Source: Kibdelosporangium sp040675465 (lineage in GTDB: Bacteria; Actinomycetota; Actinomycetes; Mycobacteriales; Pseudonocardiaceae). From it: a DNA stretch of 64,000 nucleotides. The stretch covers positions 372,001 to 436,000 of the forward strand of contig NZ_JBFAPA010000005.1 in assembly GCF_040675465.1 (NCBI RefSeq), given 5' to 3'. Of the stretch, positions 25,872-34,490 are shown one piece after another (within the stretch, counting starts at the first letter, position 1; every line of letters begins with the position of its first letter). The position numbers were made by a program, and so were the translations under genes. The notes under the pieces were generated by a model. It was given only the letters and a program-made list of their open reading frames with translations. It made no database searches and was not told the origin of the DNA.

Positions 25872-26676
25872 CGATGTCGTCGAGCCGAGTGCGGGCATAG
25901 ACCTTGACGGTCTCGGCAGCGAGGTCGTTGGCAGGCAACGAATTGCGCACCACACCCTTGGTGCTGTCGGCGTCCACGTCGGCGGCGGCGCCCGCGCCGA
26001 TGCCGACCTCGATACCACCCGAGGCGTTCATCAGGTCCGCCTGGCCGCGGGTCATCCGGCCGACCCGGATCGGGCAGTTCGCCGCCTTGGCGATCACGCT
26101 GCCCTCGGCGCGGTCGATGTCGAAGCTGCCGCTGGCGCCGTTGAGGTCGACATCGGACCGGGCGTGCCCGATCCAGACCTTTCCGGTGGAACCCACATAC
26201 CGCACGGTCCCCTCGACCTCACCGATCCGCACACCGGCCGCACCGCCCTGAAGGTCGACGGTCCCGGCAACGTGCCCAACCGCGAACCCACCGGCCACCA
26301 GGCTGCCGCGCACCGCGGTGATCCGCTCCAACTCGACCTGCCCCGATCCCATCTCCAGCACACACTCACCCAGCAGGCCCTCGGCCCGCACGTCCGTCCA
26401 AGCCGTCTTCAGCACCAACCCGGACCCGGCCGGCAGCTCGATGGTGATGGCCACCGAACCGGTCTTGGCGCCCGACTTGGTCGTCTTGATCGACAGCTCA
26501 CCCGCCGCGAACTCGACCTTGACCCCCTCGGCAACCTTCACGTCCGGCTTGTTCGTGCTGTCGACCGGCTCGACCAGCACAGTTGTGTCGGTCCGCTCGG
26601 TCGCGACGACCCGCACTTTGGCGCCGGCGGTGCTGACGGTGGCGGTGATCGGCTCCGGCGTAGCGAAAGCAGGCAT
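25852..26676 (-). CDS. DUF4097-family beta-helical protein
   Basis: A 274-residue protein built of short repeated beta strands, for example GSLVAGGFAVGHVAGTVDL, then GTVRYVGSTGKVWIGHA and GSFDIDRAEGSVIAKAA. This is the DUF4097/DUF4098 beta-solenoid pattern common in actinobacteria. No signal peptide or membrane segment is present. The ATG at 26676 has AAGGGGAG seven bases upstream; a longer frame to 26739 lacks a site. Function is unknown for the family; many members sit beside PspC-like or PadR regulators, which are absent here. Confidence 0.85.
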   Translation of the reverse strand: MPAFATPEPITATVSTAGAKVRVVATERTDTTVLVEPVDSTNKPDVKVAEGVKVEFAAGELSIKTTKSGAKTGSVAITIELPAGSGLVLKTAWTDVRAEGLLGECVLEMGSGQVELERITAVRGSLVAGGFAVGHVAGTVDLQGGAAGVRIGEVEGTVRYVGSTGKVWIGHARSDVDLNGASGSFDIDRAEGSVIAKAANCPIRVGRMTRGQADLMNASGGIEVGIGAGAAADVDADSTKGVVRNSLPANDLAAETVKVYARTRLDDIVIHPAA

Positions 26677-26871
26677 TTCGAACTCCCCTTGATGTGTCCA
26701 TCTCGTTGTTGGGACCACGTTCGCCGGGACGCCTGACACACCCCTGACACGACTCGGACACCGGTATGACTCGCGGTGGGGGTCGATATGTGATCCGGCG
26801 TGCTCTCGAGCCGCTCCGGCGGCAGCCTTGGTGAGGGCCCCGCGCCCTGGTGATGTCGGCGGCCGGCGGGG

Positions 26872-28101
26872 TCAGGGCCGGGCGAGCTCCGCGAAGGCCT
26901 CGTGCGGGCCGACTTCGGCGATCCGTTGGGCCAGTACGTCTCCCGGCGAACGGCGGGACTCCACCAGCTCGGCCAGATCGTGTATGTCCGCGGACAACGC
27001 GGCCGGTGCGCGGTCGGCGGCTATCCGCAGGCAGCGGCGGGCCGAGTCGAACAGGCGTGGGTCGGCCAGGCCGAAGTGGGCAGCCTCTGTCCACAGTGAA
27101 CCGGTGGGCTCGGTGGCCTCGGCCGCGAGGTCGGCGGCGACCGGATCGTCCATCAGGGTGGCGGCGACAGCCGCGATGGCCGGCCACCAGCGTCGTGGCG
27201 CGGCGTCGAGGTAGCGCAGTTCGAGGTAGCCGCGCAGGCGCACCGGCGGCCACAGGGTGGTGAGGTGCAAGTCGAGGTCATCGGCCGTGGGCAACCGGTT
27301 GCCGAGCCGGACCTCGCCCGCCGCCCACTGCTCGAACGTGACATCGTGACAAACTGCGGCCGGTCGCCCGTTGCCGACGAACATCACCGGCGCCCGCAGC
27401 GCGTACCGGGCCCATGCCAGCGCCGGTTCCGCGGCACTCCCCTGCACCACTGGGCCGGATCGCCGCAGGTCCAGGCCGAACCAGGCCCATTGGCGCGTCG
27501 AACGCCACCCCGTCGGTCTGCTGTGCACCCAGGGTGAACTGGCCGAGATCGCGCTCAGCGCCGGGCCTAGCCGGTGCGCGTGCGCGACCCGCTGCACCCA
27601 CCCGTGTTCCGGGCCGGCCTCGACGTTGACCTGGAGCGACGCGGTCGAGTTCATCAGGATCGCGCCCGGGGCGGCCGTCCGGACCGCGGCGAAATGTTCT
27701 TCCATGGCGCGGTATCGCGGGTTCGGGTTGCGCCGCCGCGATGGCCGCAGCGGGTCGGTGCCCAGCTGGGCGAGCCCGATACCGTGCTCCACCAGCGCTT
27801 TCCGGACGCTGTCGAGGTCGGCGCGCAAGGTGGTGACAGCGGCGACCACCGTGTCGTGGGGCGGCGACGACAGCTCCAGCTGCCCGCCAGGCTCCCAGGT
27901 CACGGCGTTGCGCCCGGCGGCCGCCCGGACGTTGTCCGGCAACGGGTCGAGCCGCTGCCAGCCGACCGGCCGGGCGACCGAACCGAGGTCCACCACGTGG
28001 TTCTCCAGTTCCAGCCCGACCGTCCCGACCTGCGAACCGGTCAGGGCCGATCGCCATACCTGCTGGTAGGCGGCCTCGACGGACAGCGGGTCGGCGGTCA
28101 T
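26872..28101 (-). CDS. egtA: Glutamate-cysteine ligase, EgtA type
   Basis: A 409-residue GCS2-type ligase that joins glutamate and cysteine. VGLELENHVVD near residue 30 is the ATP/metal-binding Glu motif. The sequence RYRAMEEHF, then MNSTASLQVNVEAG, corresponds to the family's central motifs, and LRGYLELRYLDAAP matches the C-terminal part of EgtA. In actinobacteria EgtA supplies gamma-glutamylcysteine for ergothioneine. GGGGAG four bases before the ATG fixes the start. The usual partners egtB, egtC, egtD and egtE are not next to it, so either they lie elsewhere or this is a stand-alone ligase. Confidence 0.82.
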   Translation of the reverse strand: MTADPLSVEAAYQQVWRSALTGSQVGTVGLELENHVVDLGSVARPVGWQRLDPLPDNVRAAAGRNAVTWEPGGQLELSSPPHDTVVAAVTTLRADLDSVRKALVEHGIGLAQLGTDPLRPSRRRNPNPRYRAMEEHFAAVRTAAPGAILMNSTASLQVNVEAGPEHGWVQRVAHAHRLGPALSAISASSPWVHSRPTGWRSTRQWAWFGLDLRRSGPVVQGSAAEPALAWARYALRAPVMFVGNGRPAAVCHDVTFEQWAAGEVRLGNRLPTADDLDLHLTTLWPPVRLRGYLELRYLDAAPRRWWPAIAAVAATLMDDPVAADLAAEATEPTGSLWTEAAHFGLADPRLFDSARRCLRIAADRAPAALSADIHDLAELVESRRSPGDVLAQRIAEVGPHEAFAELARP

Positions 28102-28233
28102 CGGTCTCCCCGGCCTGGATGACTCGTGCACCTCCGATCCAACAGCAGTGGATGGCTGTGCGCACGCCGTCCAATCGAGGGTCATGTTGTGCTGGCGGCG
28201 CGTCGGCCGCAGGATGGTGCCGAGGTGAGCGCC

Positions 28234-28491
28234 ATGCTGGACGGCAACGCGATCGCGGGCACGCTGCACGATGTGTTCGGCGGTGACATGACGACCGCCA
28301 CCGGGACCTGCGGGTCGTGCGGTGACCGCGGGGTCCTCGCGGAGGTACGGGTTTACCTGCACGCGCCCGGCATCGTGGCCCGCTGCCGGCATTGCGAGAG
28401 CGTGCTGCTGGTCATCGTGGAGCGGCGCGGGGTCGCCTGCGTCGACGTGTCCGGGTTCGCCGCCCTCGACCAGCCTCACAGCGACGAGTAG
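28234..28491 (+). CDS. DUF6510-type zinc-ribbon protein
   Basis: An 85-residue protein with two CxxC knuckles, CGSCG and CRHC, that should bind one zinc. The N-terminus MLDGNAIAGTLHDVFG is characteristic of DUF6510. GAGG lies eight bases upstream of the ATG; longer in-frame starts run into the EgtA promoter. It is divergent from egtA and its 3' end overlaps the convergent carotenoid oxygenase gene by 16 bp. Function is unknown. Confidence 0.8.
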   Translation: MLDGNAIAGTLHDVFGGDMTTATGTCGSCGDRGVLAEVRVYLHAPGIVARCRHCESVLLVIVERRGVACVDVSGFAALDQPHSDE

Positions 28492-30014
28492 TGGTCGCCG
28501 AGGTACTGGCCGTGGAGTCCAAAGGGGATGAACGTGTCCAGCTGGGCGCGCGCGACCTCGCTGAAGTCACGGGCGTTGAGCACCAACAGGAATGACGTCT
28601 GGGTGGTGGTGTCCAGGACCAGGCACAGGATGACCCCGTCGTCCTCGGTGGTGGCGCCGGGCGTGGGGACGAAGACGGGTTCACCTGGGAAACAACCGTC
28701 CTGGAACCACGTCGTGGACACGTGGGACCGGGTGTCGGCCTTGACGATCTGGTTGTAGGCGACTTCGGGCAGATCCTGGCGCATACCCGCGGAGTACACG
28801 TACCGGTAGGGCTTTCCGTTGTGGCGCCCGTAGTTGTAGGTCGGCAGCTCGACCTGCTGACTGGACAGGACTTCGCAGGTCACCTCGTTGCTTGCACCCA
28901 GTGGCAGGGCGTACCGGCGCAGCTGGCCGAGGGACAGCGGTGAGTTGTGGTGCCGACGGTCGAGGTAGAAGTCGGTCATGTGCTCGGCCGAGTCGTAGGC
29001 CGCGACGTCCATGAAGATCATGTCGCCGACCTCGTAGGCGTTGGCGTGGTGCACGGCGAAGAACCCTTTTGCCTCAAGGACTTTGTGCAGGGTCCCGTCG
29101 ACCCGGCTGGTGATGAAGATCTTCGTTGCGGCCGTGGGGTTCCAGCGGAAGCAGGCGACGAAAGGCCGGTCTCCGGCGGCGAGCGTGGCCAGATCGGTGG
29201 TCAACGGGTATTCGACGGCGATGACGTAGTTCTCGGTCATCGAGAAGTGGTGGCGGTACCCGGGATTGCCGCTTTCAACGGGCACCGTCGACAGGATCTC
29301 CGGTGTGCCAGTGGTGATGTCCGTCGACACGATCTGGTAGACCGGGTTCGGGCCGAGGACGGTGTGCACGTTGTACTGGATCTTGTGGTCGAAGTCGCGA
29401 TGGGGGTGCGCGGTGACCGCGTGATGGCCCGGGATGTCGTTGTCCGCCGGTGACTGGTCGAGCCAGCCGGTCGCCTGGAGGGTCTCCGGGTCGAACGTGA
29501 CGGCCATGGCGCCCTCACCCTGCGCGGCGACCACCTCGCCGATCCGGGTGATGTTGATGTTGCAGTTGCCGTTCTCCTCGACGAGATCCGTCTTCTCGCC
29601 GCGCATCAGGCCGGCGCACGGATCGGTCGCGAACGACTTCCACGAGATCCGTCCGGTGGCCTCCTGCGTTCGGTAGCCGGGACTGTCCAGGAACCGGCAC
29701 CGATACGACACCGTCCCGCCCGCGAAACTGAAGCGCTGCAACAAAGCCAGCCCATCCCACCAGTGCAGCAGGTGCTGGCGGCCGAGATCCCACTTGCTCG
29801 GGCCGGTGCGCAACAGGCTGCCGGACAGCCACTCCGGCATGGTTCCGGTGACGGGAACGTTCGGCATGTCCACCTCGCCGGGCAGGTTCCGCCAGCCCAG
29901 CGTCCCACGCAGGGTACCGACCATGTCCCCCTGGCCACCGCGGTAGATCCCCTGCCGCACCAACATGTCCAGCTGAGGCAGACGGTCCAGACTGTCCACA
30001 GTGGCGTGCCACAT
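28476..30014 (-). CDS. Carotenoid cleavage oxygenase (RPE65 family)
   Basis: A 512-residue non-heme iron dioxygenase. The four iron-binding histidines are seen in order: AHPHRDFDH, GYRHHFSMTENY, AVHHANAYEVGD and the C-terminal FGLHGQYLGD. Conserved glutamates follow (AVEYPL, DMIFMD region). The enzyme cleaves carotenoids or stilbenoids into aldehydes. GGGAGG with a short spacer precedes the ATG at 30014. Length matches the family. No carotenoid biosynthesis gene is in the window. Confidence 0.9.
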   Translation of the reverse strand: MWHATVDSLDRLPQLDMLVRQGIYRGGQGDMVGTLRGTLGWRNLPGEVDMPNVPVTGTMPEWLSGSLLRTGPSKWDLGRQHLLHWWDGLALLQRFSFAGGTVSYRCRFLDSPGYRTQEATGRISWKSFATDPCAGLMRGEKTDLVEENGNCNINITRIGEVVAAQGEGAMAVTFDPETLQATGWLDQSPADNDIPGHHAVTAHPHRDFDHKIQYNVHTVLGPNPVYQIVSTDITTGTPEILSTVPVESGNPGYRHHFSMTENYVIAVEYPLTTDLATLAAGDRPFVACFRWNPTAATKIFITSRVDGTLHKVLEAKGFFAVHHANAYEVGDMIFMDVAAYDSAEHMTDFYLDRRHHNSPLSLGQLRRYALPLGASNEVTCEVLSSQQVELPTYNYGRHNGKPYRYVYSAGMRQDLPEVAYNQIVKADTRSHVSTTWFQDGCFPGEPVFVPTPGATTEDDGVILCLVLDTTTQTSFLLVLNARDFSEVARAQLDTFIPFGLHGQYLGDHYSSL

Positions 30015-30062
30015 ACACCCTCCCGGTCCGGCCGCCACCCTCCCACCCGCCGACACCGGGAA

Positions 30063-30254
30063 CTACCAGTTCTTGCGGACGAAGGTGCCTTCCATCCAGG
30101 TCTGGCATGCGATGGTGCCGCCCTCGGCGACGATGATCTCCCGCCTGATGGTGCGGTCGTCGAAGGCGGAGCGGATCGAGGCGAAGTACGCGGCCAGTCC
30201 CGCGTAGCCGGTTTCGAAGCCGTCGGGACCATTGAATGTTGCCCGGTGCTCCAC
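30063..30254 (-). pseudogene. SnoaL-like / NTF2-fold relic
   Basis: The frame reads VEHRATFNGPDGFETGYAGL, then AAYFASIRSAFDDRTIRREI and CQTWMEGTFVRKNW before a TAG. It matches the middle of a SnoaL-like domain protein of about 130 residues. Both the first third and the last third are missing, no start codon with a ribosome binding site exists, and the stop falls in the centre of the domain. It lies between the carotenoid oxygenase and aldo/keto reductase genes. Confidence 0.5.
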
Positions 30255-30338
30255 CCGCCGTACCGGAGACACCTCCGGAACCGTGCTATGGTCGATAACG
30301 GAGGACCCCTCCACTACCACTGCACGAGGAGGACGCGG

Positions 30339-31274
30339 ATGATCGCGAACAGCCCTCATTTCACCGCTACCGGCACCGCCCGTGCGGGTGGGGCCGGGGC
30401 GATGGGGAACCAGGCGGTGTCGCGGATCGGGTTCGGCGCGATGCAGCTGAGGGAGTTGCACGCCGACCGGGCCGCCGCGATCGGTCTGTTGCGCCGCGCG
30501 GCCGAACTCGGCGCCGACCATGTCGACACCGCCCATTTCTATGGCGACGGCTTCGTCAACGGGCTGATCCGGGACGCGTTCCGGCCGCAGGACGGCGTGG
30601 TGACGGTCAGCAAGGTGGGCGCCGATCCCAATCCGGGGGGACGCATTCCGCTGCGGCCGGCTCAGCGGCCCGAGCAGCTGCGCGCCAGTGTCGAGGACAA
30701 CCTGGCGAGTCTCGGTGCCGACCGGATCCCGGTGGTGAACCTGCGCCGCCTGGAGACCCTGCCCGGAATCCTGGCCGAGGGCGACCAGGTGGTCGACGTG
30801 GACGACCAGCTCGCCGAGCTGACCGCGTTGCGGGACGCGGGCAAGATCGGCGCGATCGGCCTGAGCGCCATCACCCTGGACACCCTGCGCCGGGCGCTGC
30901 CCGCTGGGATCGCCTGTGTCCAGAACGCCTACAGCGTGGTGTCGCGCGGCGACGAGGAGATGCTGCGGCTGTGCACCGAGGAGCACATCGCGTGGGTGCC
31001 GTTCTTTCCGCTGGGTGGCGCCTTTCCCGCCATGCCGAAGGTCGTCGATGAGCCGGCCGTCATCACTGTCGCGCGGGAGCTCGGCCACACCCCGGCACAG
31101 GTCGGGCTGGCCTGGCTGCTGCATCACGCGCCGAATGTCCTGCTGATCCCCGGTACGGCCAAACTCAGCCATCTCGAAGCGAATATCGCCGCCGGGTCAA
31201 TCGAGCTCGACGAGCAGGCGATGGCCGCGTTGGATGCCGTTCAGCCGCGTTCTGCCGAAGTGACGCTCGGCTGA
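30339..31274 (+). CDS. Aldo/keto reductase
   Basis: A 311-residue TIM-barrel oxidoreductase. The Asp and Tyr of the catalytic tetrad are in DTAHFYGDG and the Lys in TVSKVG. The usual His motif (LHRxD or similar) is replaced by VVNLRRLE, so the fourth residue appears lost. QNAYSVVSRGDEEML and the late GLAWLLHHAPNVLLIPGT match the NADPH-binding end. GGAGGA six bases upstream of the ATG at 30339 fixes the start. The divergent upstream region holds only a decayed gene. A LuxR regulator follows after a terminator. Confidence 0.85.
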   Translation: MIANSPHFTATGTARAGGAGAMGNQAVSRIGFGAMQLRELHADRAAAIGLLRRAAELGADHVDTAHFYGDGFVNGLIRDAFRPQDGVVTVSKVGADPNPGGRIPLRPAQRPEQLRASVEDNLASLGADRIPVVNLRRLETLPGILAEGDQVVDVDDQLAELTALRDAGKIGAIGLSAITLDTLRRALPAGIACVQNAYSVVSRGDEEMLRLCTEEHIAWVPFFPLGGAFPAMPKVVDEPAVITVARELGHTPAQVGLAWLLHHAPNVLLIPGTAKLSHLEANIAAGSIELDEQAMAALDAVQPRSAEVTLG

Positions 31275-31279
31275 GCGAG

Positions 31280-31315
31280 GAACCTGCCGGGAAGGCATTC
31301 CTTCCCGGCAGGTTC
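31280..31315 (+). terminator. 16-bp perfect hairpin terminator
   Basis: GAACCTGCCGGGAAGG (31280-31295) pairs fully with 31300-31315 across a CATT loop, five bases after the aldo/keto reductase stop codon. Confidence 0.85.
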
Positions 31316-31633
31316 ATGCCATTCTCCTGGTTATCGGGTAAGGAACGCCCACGATTGGTCGGAGAAACTCGGCATGCAGTCGAAACTGGTGGCCGCGCCA
31401 TTCGCGCTGGGCGCCGCGAGGCACTTTCCGCGCAGAATCCCTTTTTCTCCGACGCGAAGAAATCGAATCACGGCGAGACAAAGCGATTTAGTGAATGCGT
31501 CTCAGCCGGGCCGACGAACAGGAGCCCTATTGCGTTTTCCGGGCCCATTGGCCGGTTGTTTCCCGGCGATCTTGGCCGTTGGCCGGATGCGGCCATCCCC
31601 GCTACACTCTGCCCCGGCGCTGCGGGAGGGTGG
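31316..31633. other. Gene-poor leader of the LuxR regulator
   Basis: About 318 bp without a convincing gene. An open frame from 31316 joins the LuxR gene in frame, but its composition is unlike coding sequence here and it lacks a ribosome binding site. The segment is somewhat AT-richer than its surroundings and probably holds the LuxR promoter. No clear -10/-35 pair was found. Confidence 0.5.
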
Positions 31634-32596
31634 ATGAGAACCGGCTTGACCAGTGTGCTTTCGGAGTCGGCCGCCAGGCTTTATGAGCGATTAATCGTCA
31701 GCGGCGGCCTGTCACTGCGGGAGCATCCGGACCTGTCCGGCAGCCACGAGGCCCGGGAGCTGATCGACAAGGGGTTCGCCCGGGAACGCTATGTGGAGCT
31801 GCCCAGACTAGTGCCCGTTGAGCCGATCCGGGCCGTCGACAACGCCATTCTGACCAAACAGCGGCAGATTCTGGACCAATACCAGTCGTTGCTGCGCCTG
31901 CGCGACGAGATGCGCGCCCTTCAGCAGGACTACCTGTCGGCCGCGGTGCCCGAGGAGCCGCACGACCTGGTCCGGGTGATCACCGACCGGGAGGAGATCG
32001 GCGCGCTGTCGGTCGAGCTGTGCCTGTCCGCGCAGCACGAGGTGGCCAGCCTGGAGACCGAGCACTTCACCCGCCCGCCGGATCCGCGCTCGGCGCGGTC
32101 GCTGCCCGCCGAGGTCGTCGAGCGCGGGGTGTCGTTCCGCAACATCTACTCGAAGGCGGCGCTGGAGGTGCCCGGGGCGGCGGAGATGCTCCGCAAATCC
32201 CAGGACGCCGGCTGGCTGTGCCGGGTGTACCCGGATCTGCCGATGAAGCTCGTGCTCGTGGACGAGCGGGCCGCGTTGCTGCCGCTGGGCCCCACCGGTA
32301 TGGAAGGCGCGGTGCTCGTGCGGGCGCCGGTGATCACCGCGACCCTGCGGACCTACTTCGAGCTGCTGTGGAGCCGGGCGGTGTCCATCGACGGCACCCC
32401 CGCGAAGGTGCCGCCGGAACAGGACCAGGTGCTGCGGCTGGTGCTGACCGGCATGACCGACGGCGCCATCGCCCGCAACCTGGGCATCAGCGAACGGACC
32501 GTGCGCCGGCACGTCCAGGCGCTGCTCAACGCGCTCGGCGCGACCAACCGGGTCACCCTGGCGGTCGCCGCCGTCCGCGAGGGCTGGGTGGACTGA
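31634..32596 (+). CDS. LuxR-type transcriptional regulator
   Basis: A 320-residue regulator with a C-terminal LuxR helix-turn-helix: LVLTGMTDGAIARNLGISER, then TVRRHVQALLNALGATNR. The N-terminal 240 residues contain no ATPase or receiver motif; they begin with a winged-helix-like segment (LYERLIVSGGLSLREHPDLS) and a helical stretch, as in the TrmB-like LuxR regulators of actinomycetes that control secondary metabolism. GGGAGG four bases before the ATG fixes the start. Target genes are unknown. Confidence 0.88.
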   Translation: MRTGLTSVLSESAARLYERLIVSGGLSLREHPDLSGSHEARELIDKGFARERYVELPRLVPVEPIRAVDNAILTKQRQILDQYQSLLRLRDEMRALQQDYLSAAVPEEPHDLVRVITDREEIGALSVELCLSAQHEVASLETEHFTRPPDPRSARSLPAEVVERGVSFRNIYSKAALEVPGAAEMLRKSQDAGWLCRVYPDLPMKLVLVDERAALLPLGPTGMEGAVLVRAPVITATLRTYFELLWSRAVSIDGTPAKVPPEQDQVLRLVLTGMTDGAIARNLGISERTVRRHVQALLNALGATNRVTLAVAAVREGWVD

Positions 32597-32609
32597 ACCA
32601 CTACTGCCA

Positions 32610-33503
32610 CTACTGCCATTCCCATGGCCGGTCGATGCTCCCGCCACAGATGCGAACCAGCCTCGGGTCGCCAGGAGGCGGCGAAGCCACTGACGGCGCG
32701 GCGTCCCCGCCCACCGGCGCGATCAGCCGGCTGTACTGTCCCGCTACCCCCGAGGACGGCCGCCAGTCCGTCCGGTTGGCGGCACGACAGGGAAACTGCG
32801 TCTGGGTCAACAGCACCAAACCGCTGGAGTCGACGCCGTACAGCAGGGTTCCGTCGCCGGTCACGTCGTGCACGCCTTCCGGCAGCTGCCCACTCGGGTA
32901 CCAGACGTCGTCGTGTGTGGCACTGCCCGGCTCCCGCCAGACGCGGTACTCCATGCCGTCCCAGTTGCCGACCGCGTAGTCCTTTGCCAGCGCGGTGATC
33001 ACCGGCCCGTGCAAGAGCGTGAAGAGCACGCCGTCCTCGGTCAGGGTGTTCCCGTTGTGCCGGAACAGGTGCACCGGTCCGCCGAAATCACCGGCCGCCA
33101 GGTATCCCGGACGAGCGGCGAAAACGACGTTATGAGACCAGCCGGACCCGGCACGGACGGGAGCACCCAAAGCCGCACCGGGAGTTTCCTGCCGGCGCCA
33201 CCACAGTTCACCGTTCGCCGTGACCGCGTAAACGACCACCGCCGCCCCGTCGTACGCGCCGAACACCTTCGAGTAGGCCCGCCAATCCCCCGAGTCCACC
33301 GTCACCACGGATCCGAGCTGCCAGGATGTGTCGGCGGGCCATGACGTCCCGGCCGGACACACCTGAACCTCCGCCAGGTGCCCAGTTTTCGCGTCCACGG
33401 CGAACACCCGCGTATCGCACCCGGTGTCGGCCGCGGCGGGCGTGACCCCGCTCAGTACCAGCACCAAGCACGCGGCCACCCGTCCGACCGTCTGAAGGAA
33501 CAC
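32610..33503 (-). CDS. Secreted protein with tachylectin-like beta-propeller
   Basis: A 297-residue protein with a signal peptide (cleavage near TPAAADTG). The mature part has repeats of the type VYAVTANGELWWRRQ, then NVVFAARPGYLAAGDFGG and VDSSGLVLLTQT, typical of tachylectin-like sugar-binding propellers. Three or four cysteines are present, including one near each end. The gene overlaps no neighbour and converges on the LuxR gene, ending 13 bp from it. It probably binds glycans outside the cell. Confidence 0.72.
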   Translation of the reverse strand: MFLQTVGRVAACLVLVLSGVTPAAADTGCDTRVFAVDAKTGHLAEVQVCPAGTSWPADTSWQLGSVVTVDSGDWRAYSKVFGAYDGAAVVVYAVTANGELWWRRQETPGAALGAPVRAGSGWSHNVVFAARPGYLAAGDFGGPVHLFRHNGNTLTEDGVLFTLLHGPVITALAKDYAVGNWDGMEYRVWREPGSATHDDVWYPSGQLPEGVHDVTGDGTLLYGVDSSGLVLLTQTQFPCRAANRTDWRPSSGVAGQYSRLIAPVGGDAAPSVASPPPGDPRLVRICGGSIDRPWEWQ

Positions 33504-33560
33504 GGCCCCAACACTAGGAACCGCGGACCCGCCCGAACCGTCCGGCGCAGGCCACTGACC

Positions 33561-34304
33561 TCATCCGGCCGTTCGGGCCGTGATGATCCAGGCGCGCGAG
33601 TCGAACCAGACGCCGTCGTCGGTGTTGTGCTTGGTCATGACTTGATGCAGCCGGTCGAGGGCGTCGGGCTGTGTGGCGGCCCCACTGCCCATCTGCAACG
33701 CGAGCACGGCGTCCACGGCCGCGTCCGGATTTGCGCCGTACCACACCGGTTCGCGCACGTCAGTGACGGTGATGCCGGTGAACCCGGCGGACGTCAGCAT
33801 ACCGTCCACAGTGGACGGTTCGGACAAGGAGAACGCGCCGCCGCTCGGAACCGTTCCGCCCAGCGCGCCTTGGATCGCGTGCGCCCATTCCTGGTGGTCA
33901 CCGCTTTGCCACACCAGCTGAACCAGCCGCGCCCCTGGCTGCAGCGCCCGCCGGATGTTGGTGAACGCCGCGACCGGGTCGGCGAAGAACATCGTGCCGA
34001 ACCTGCTGATCGCCAGGCTGAACCCCTGCGGAAACGGGTAGACCTGCGCGTCCCCCTCGTCAAAGCGCAGGTTCTCCAGCCCGTCGGACAACCGGCGCGC
34101 ACGCTCCAGCATCACCGGGTTCACGTCGACGCCGAGCACGCTTCCGTCGGTCGCGAGCCCCGCGGCCGCACGGCTGGTCTGGCCGGTGCCGCAACCGATG
34201 TCCACAACGGTGTCACGGTTTCCCACGGCCATGGCCTCGATCAGCCGCGGCTGGTATCGCCGCAGCTCAGCGTCGTAGTCGAAGCCATCTCGTTGATCTC
34301 CCAT
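33561..34304 (-). CDS. Class I SAM-dependent methyltransferase
   Basis: A 247-residue methyltransferase with motif I VVDIGCGTGQTSRA, motif II VLGVDVNPVML, and SLAISRFGTMFFADP as motif IV, close to the UbiE/Methyltransf_25 type. The start is uncertain between ATGs at 34304 and 34316-34319; no clear ribosome binding site favours one. Substrate is unknown and the neighbours (propeller protein, flavin monooxygenase) give no pathway. Confidence 0.85.
   Translation of the reverse strand: MGDQRDGFDYDAELRRYQPRLIEAMAVGNRDTVVDIGCGTGQTSRAAAGLATDGSVLGVDVNPVMLERARRLSDGLENLRFDEGDAQVYPFPQGFSLAISRFGTMFFADPVAAFTNIRRALQPGARLVQLVWQSGDHQEWAHAIQGALGGTVPSGGAFSLSEPSTVDGMLTSAGFTGITVTDVREPVWYGANPDAAVDAVLALQMGSGAATQPDALDRLHQVMTKHNTDDGVWFDSRAWIITARTAG
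33805..33815. repeat. Copy 3 of dispersed palindrome TCCACWGTGGA
   Basis: TCCACAGTGGA inside the methyltransferase gene. The symmetry extends to 17 bp (CCGTCCACAGTGGACGG). On the coding strand it reads Ser-Thr-Val-Asp with codon ACT. Confidence 0.65.
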
Positions 34305-34443
34305 CGCCCCATCATGCATCAACGCGACGGCCGACCACTGTCCTCTGTGGACCGATCGACAGCGACGCGCGCTCACCGGGCGCAACAACACGGCGGAAGC
34401 CGCTGGCTGGGCACGTCCTGCGTGCCCGGCGCTGACAGCTGCT

Positions 34444-34478
34444 GCCTGTGACGACCGGGCGGCCCGGTCGTCACAGGC
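34444..34478 (-). terminator. 16-bp perfect hairpin terminator
   Basis: GCCTGTGACGACCGGG (34444-34459) pairs fully with 34463-34478 over a three-base loop, 12 bp after the stop codon of the flavin monooxygenase gene on the minus strand. Confidence 0.8.
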
Positions 34479-34490
34479 GCCGGTCGACGG

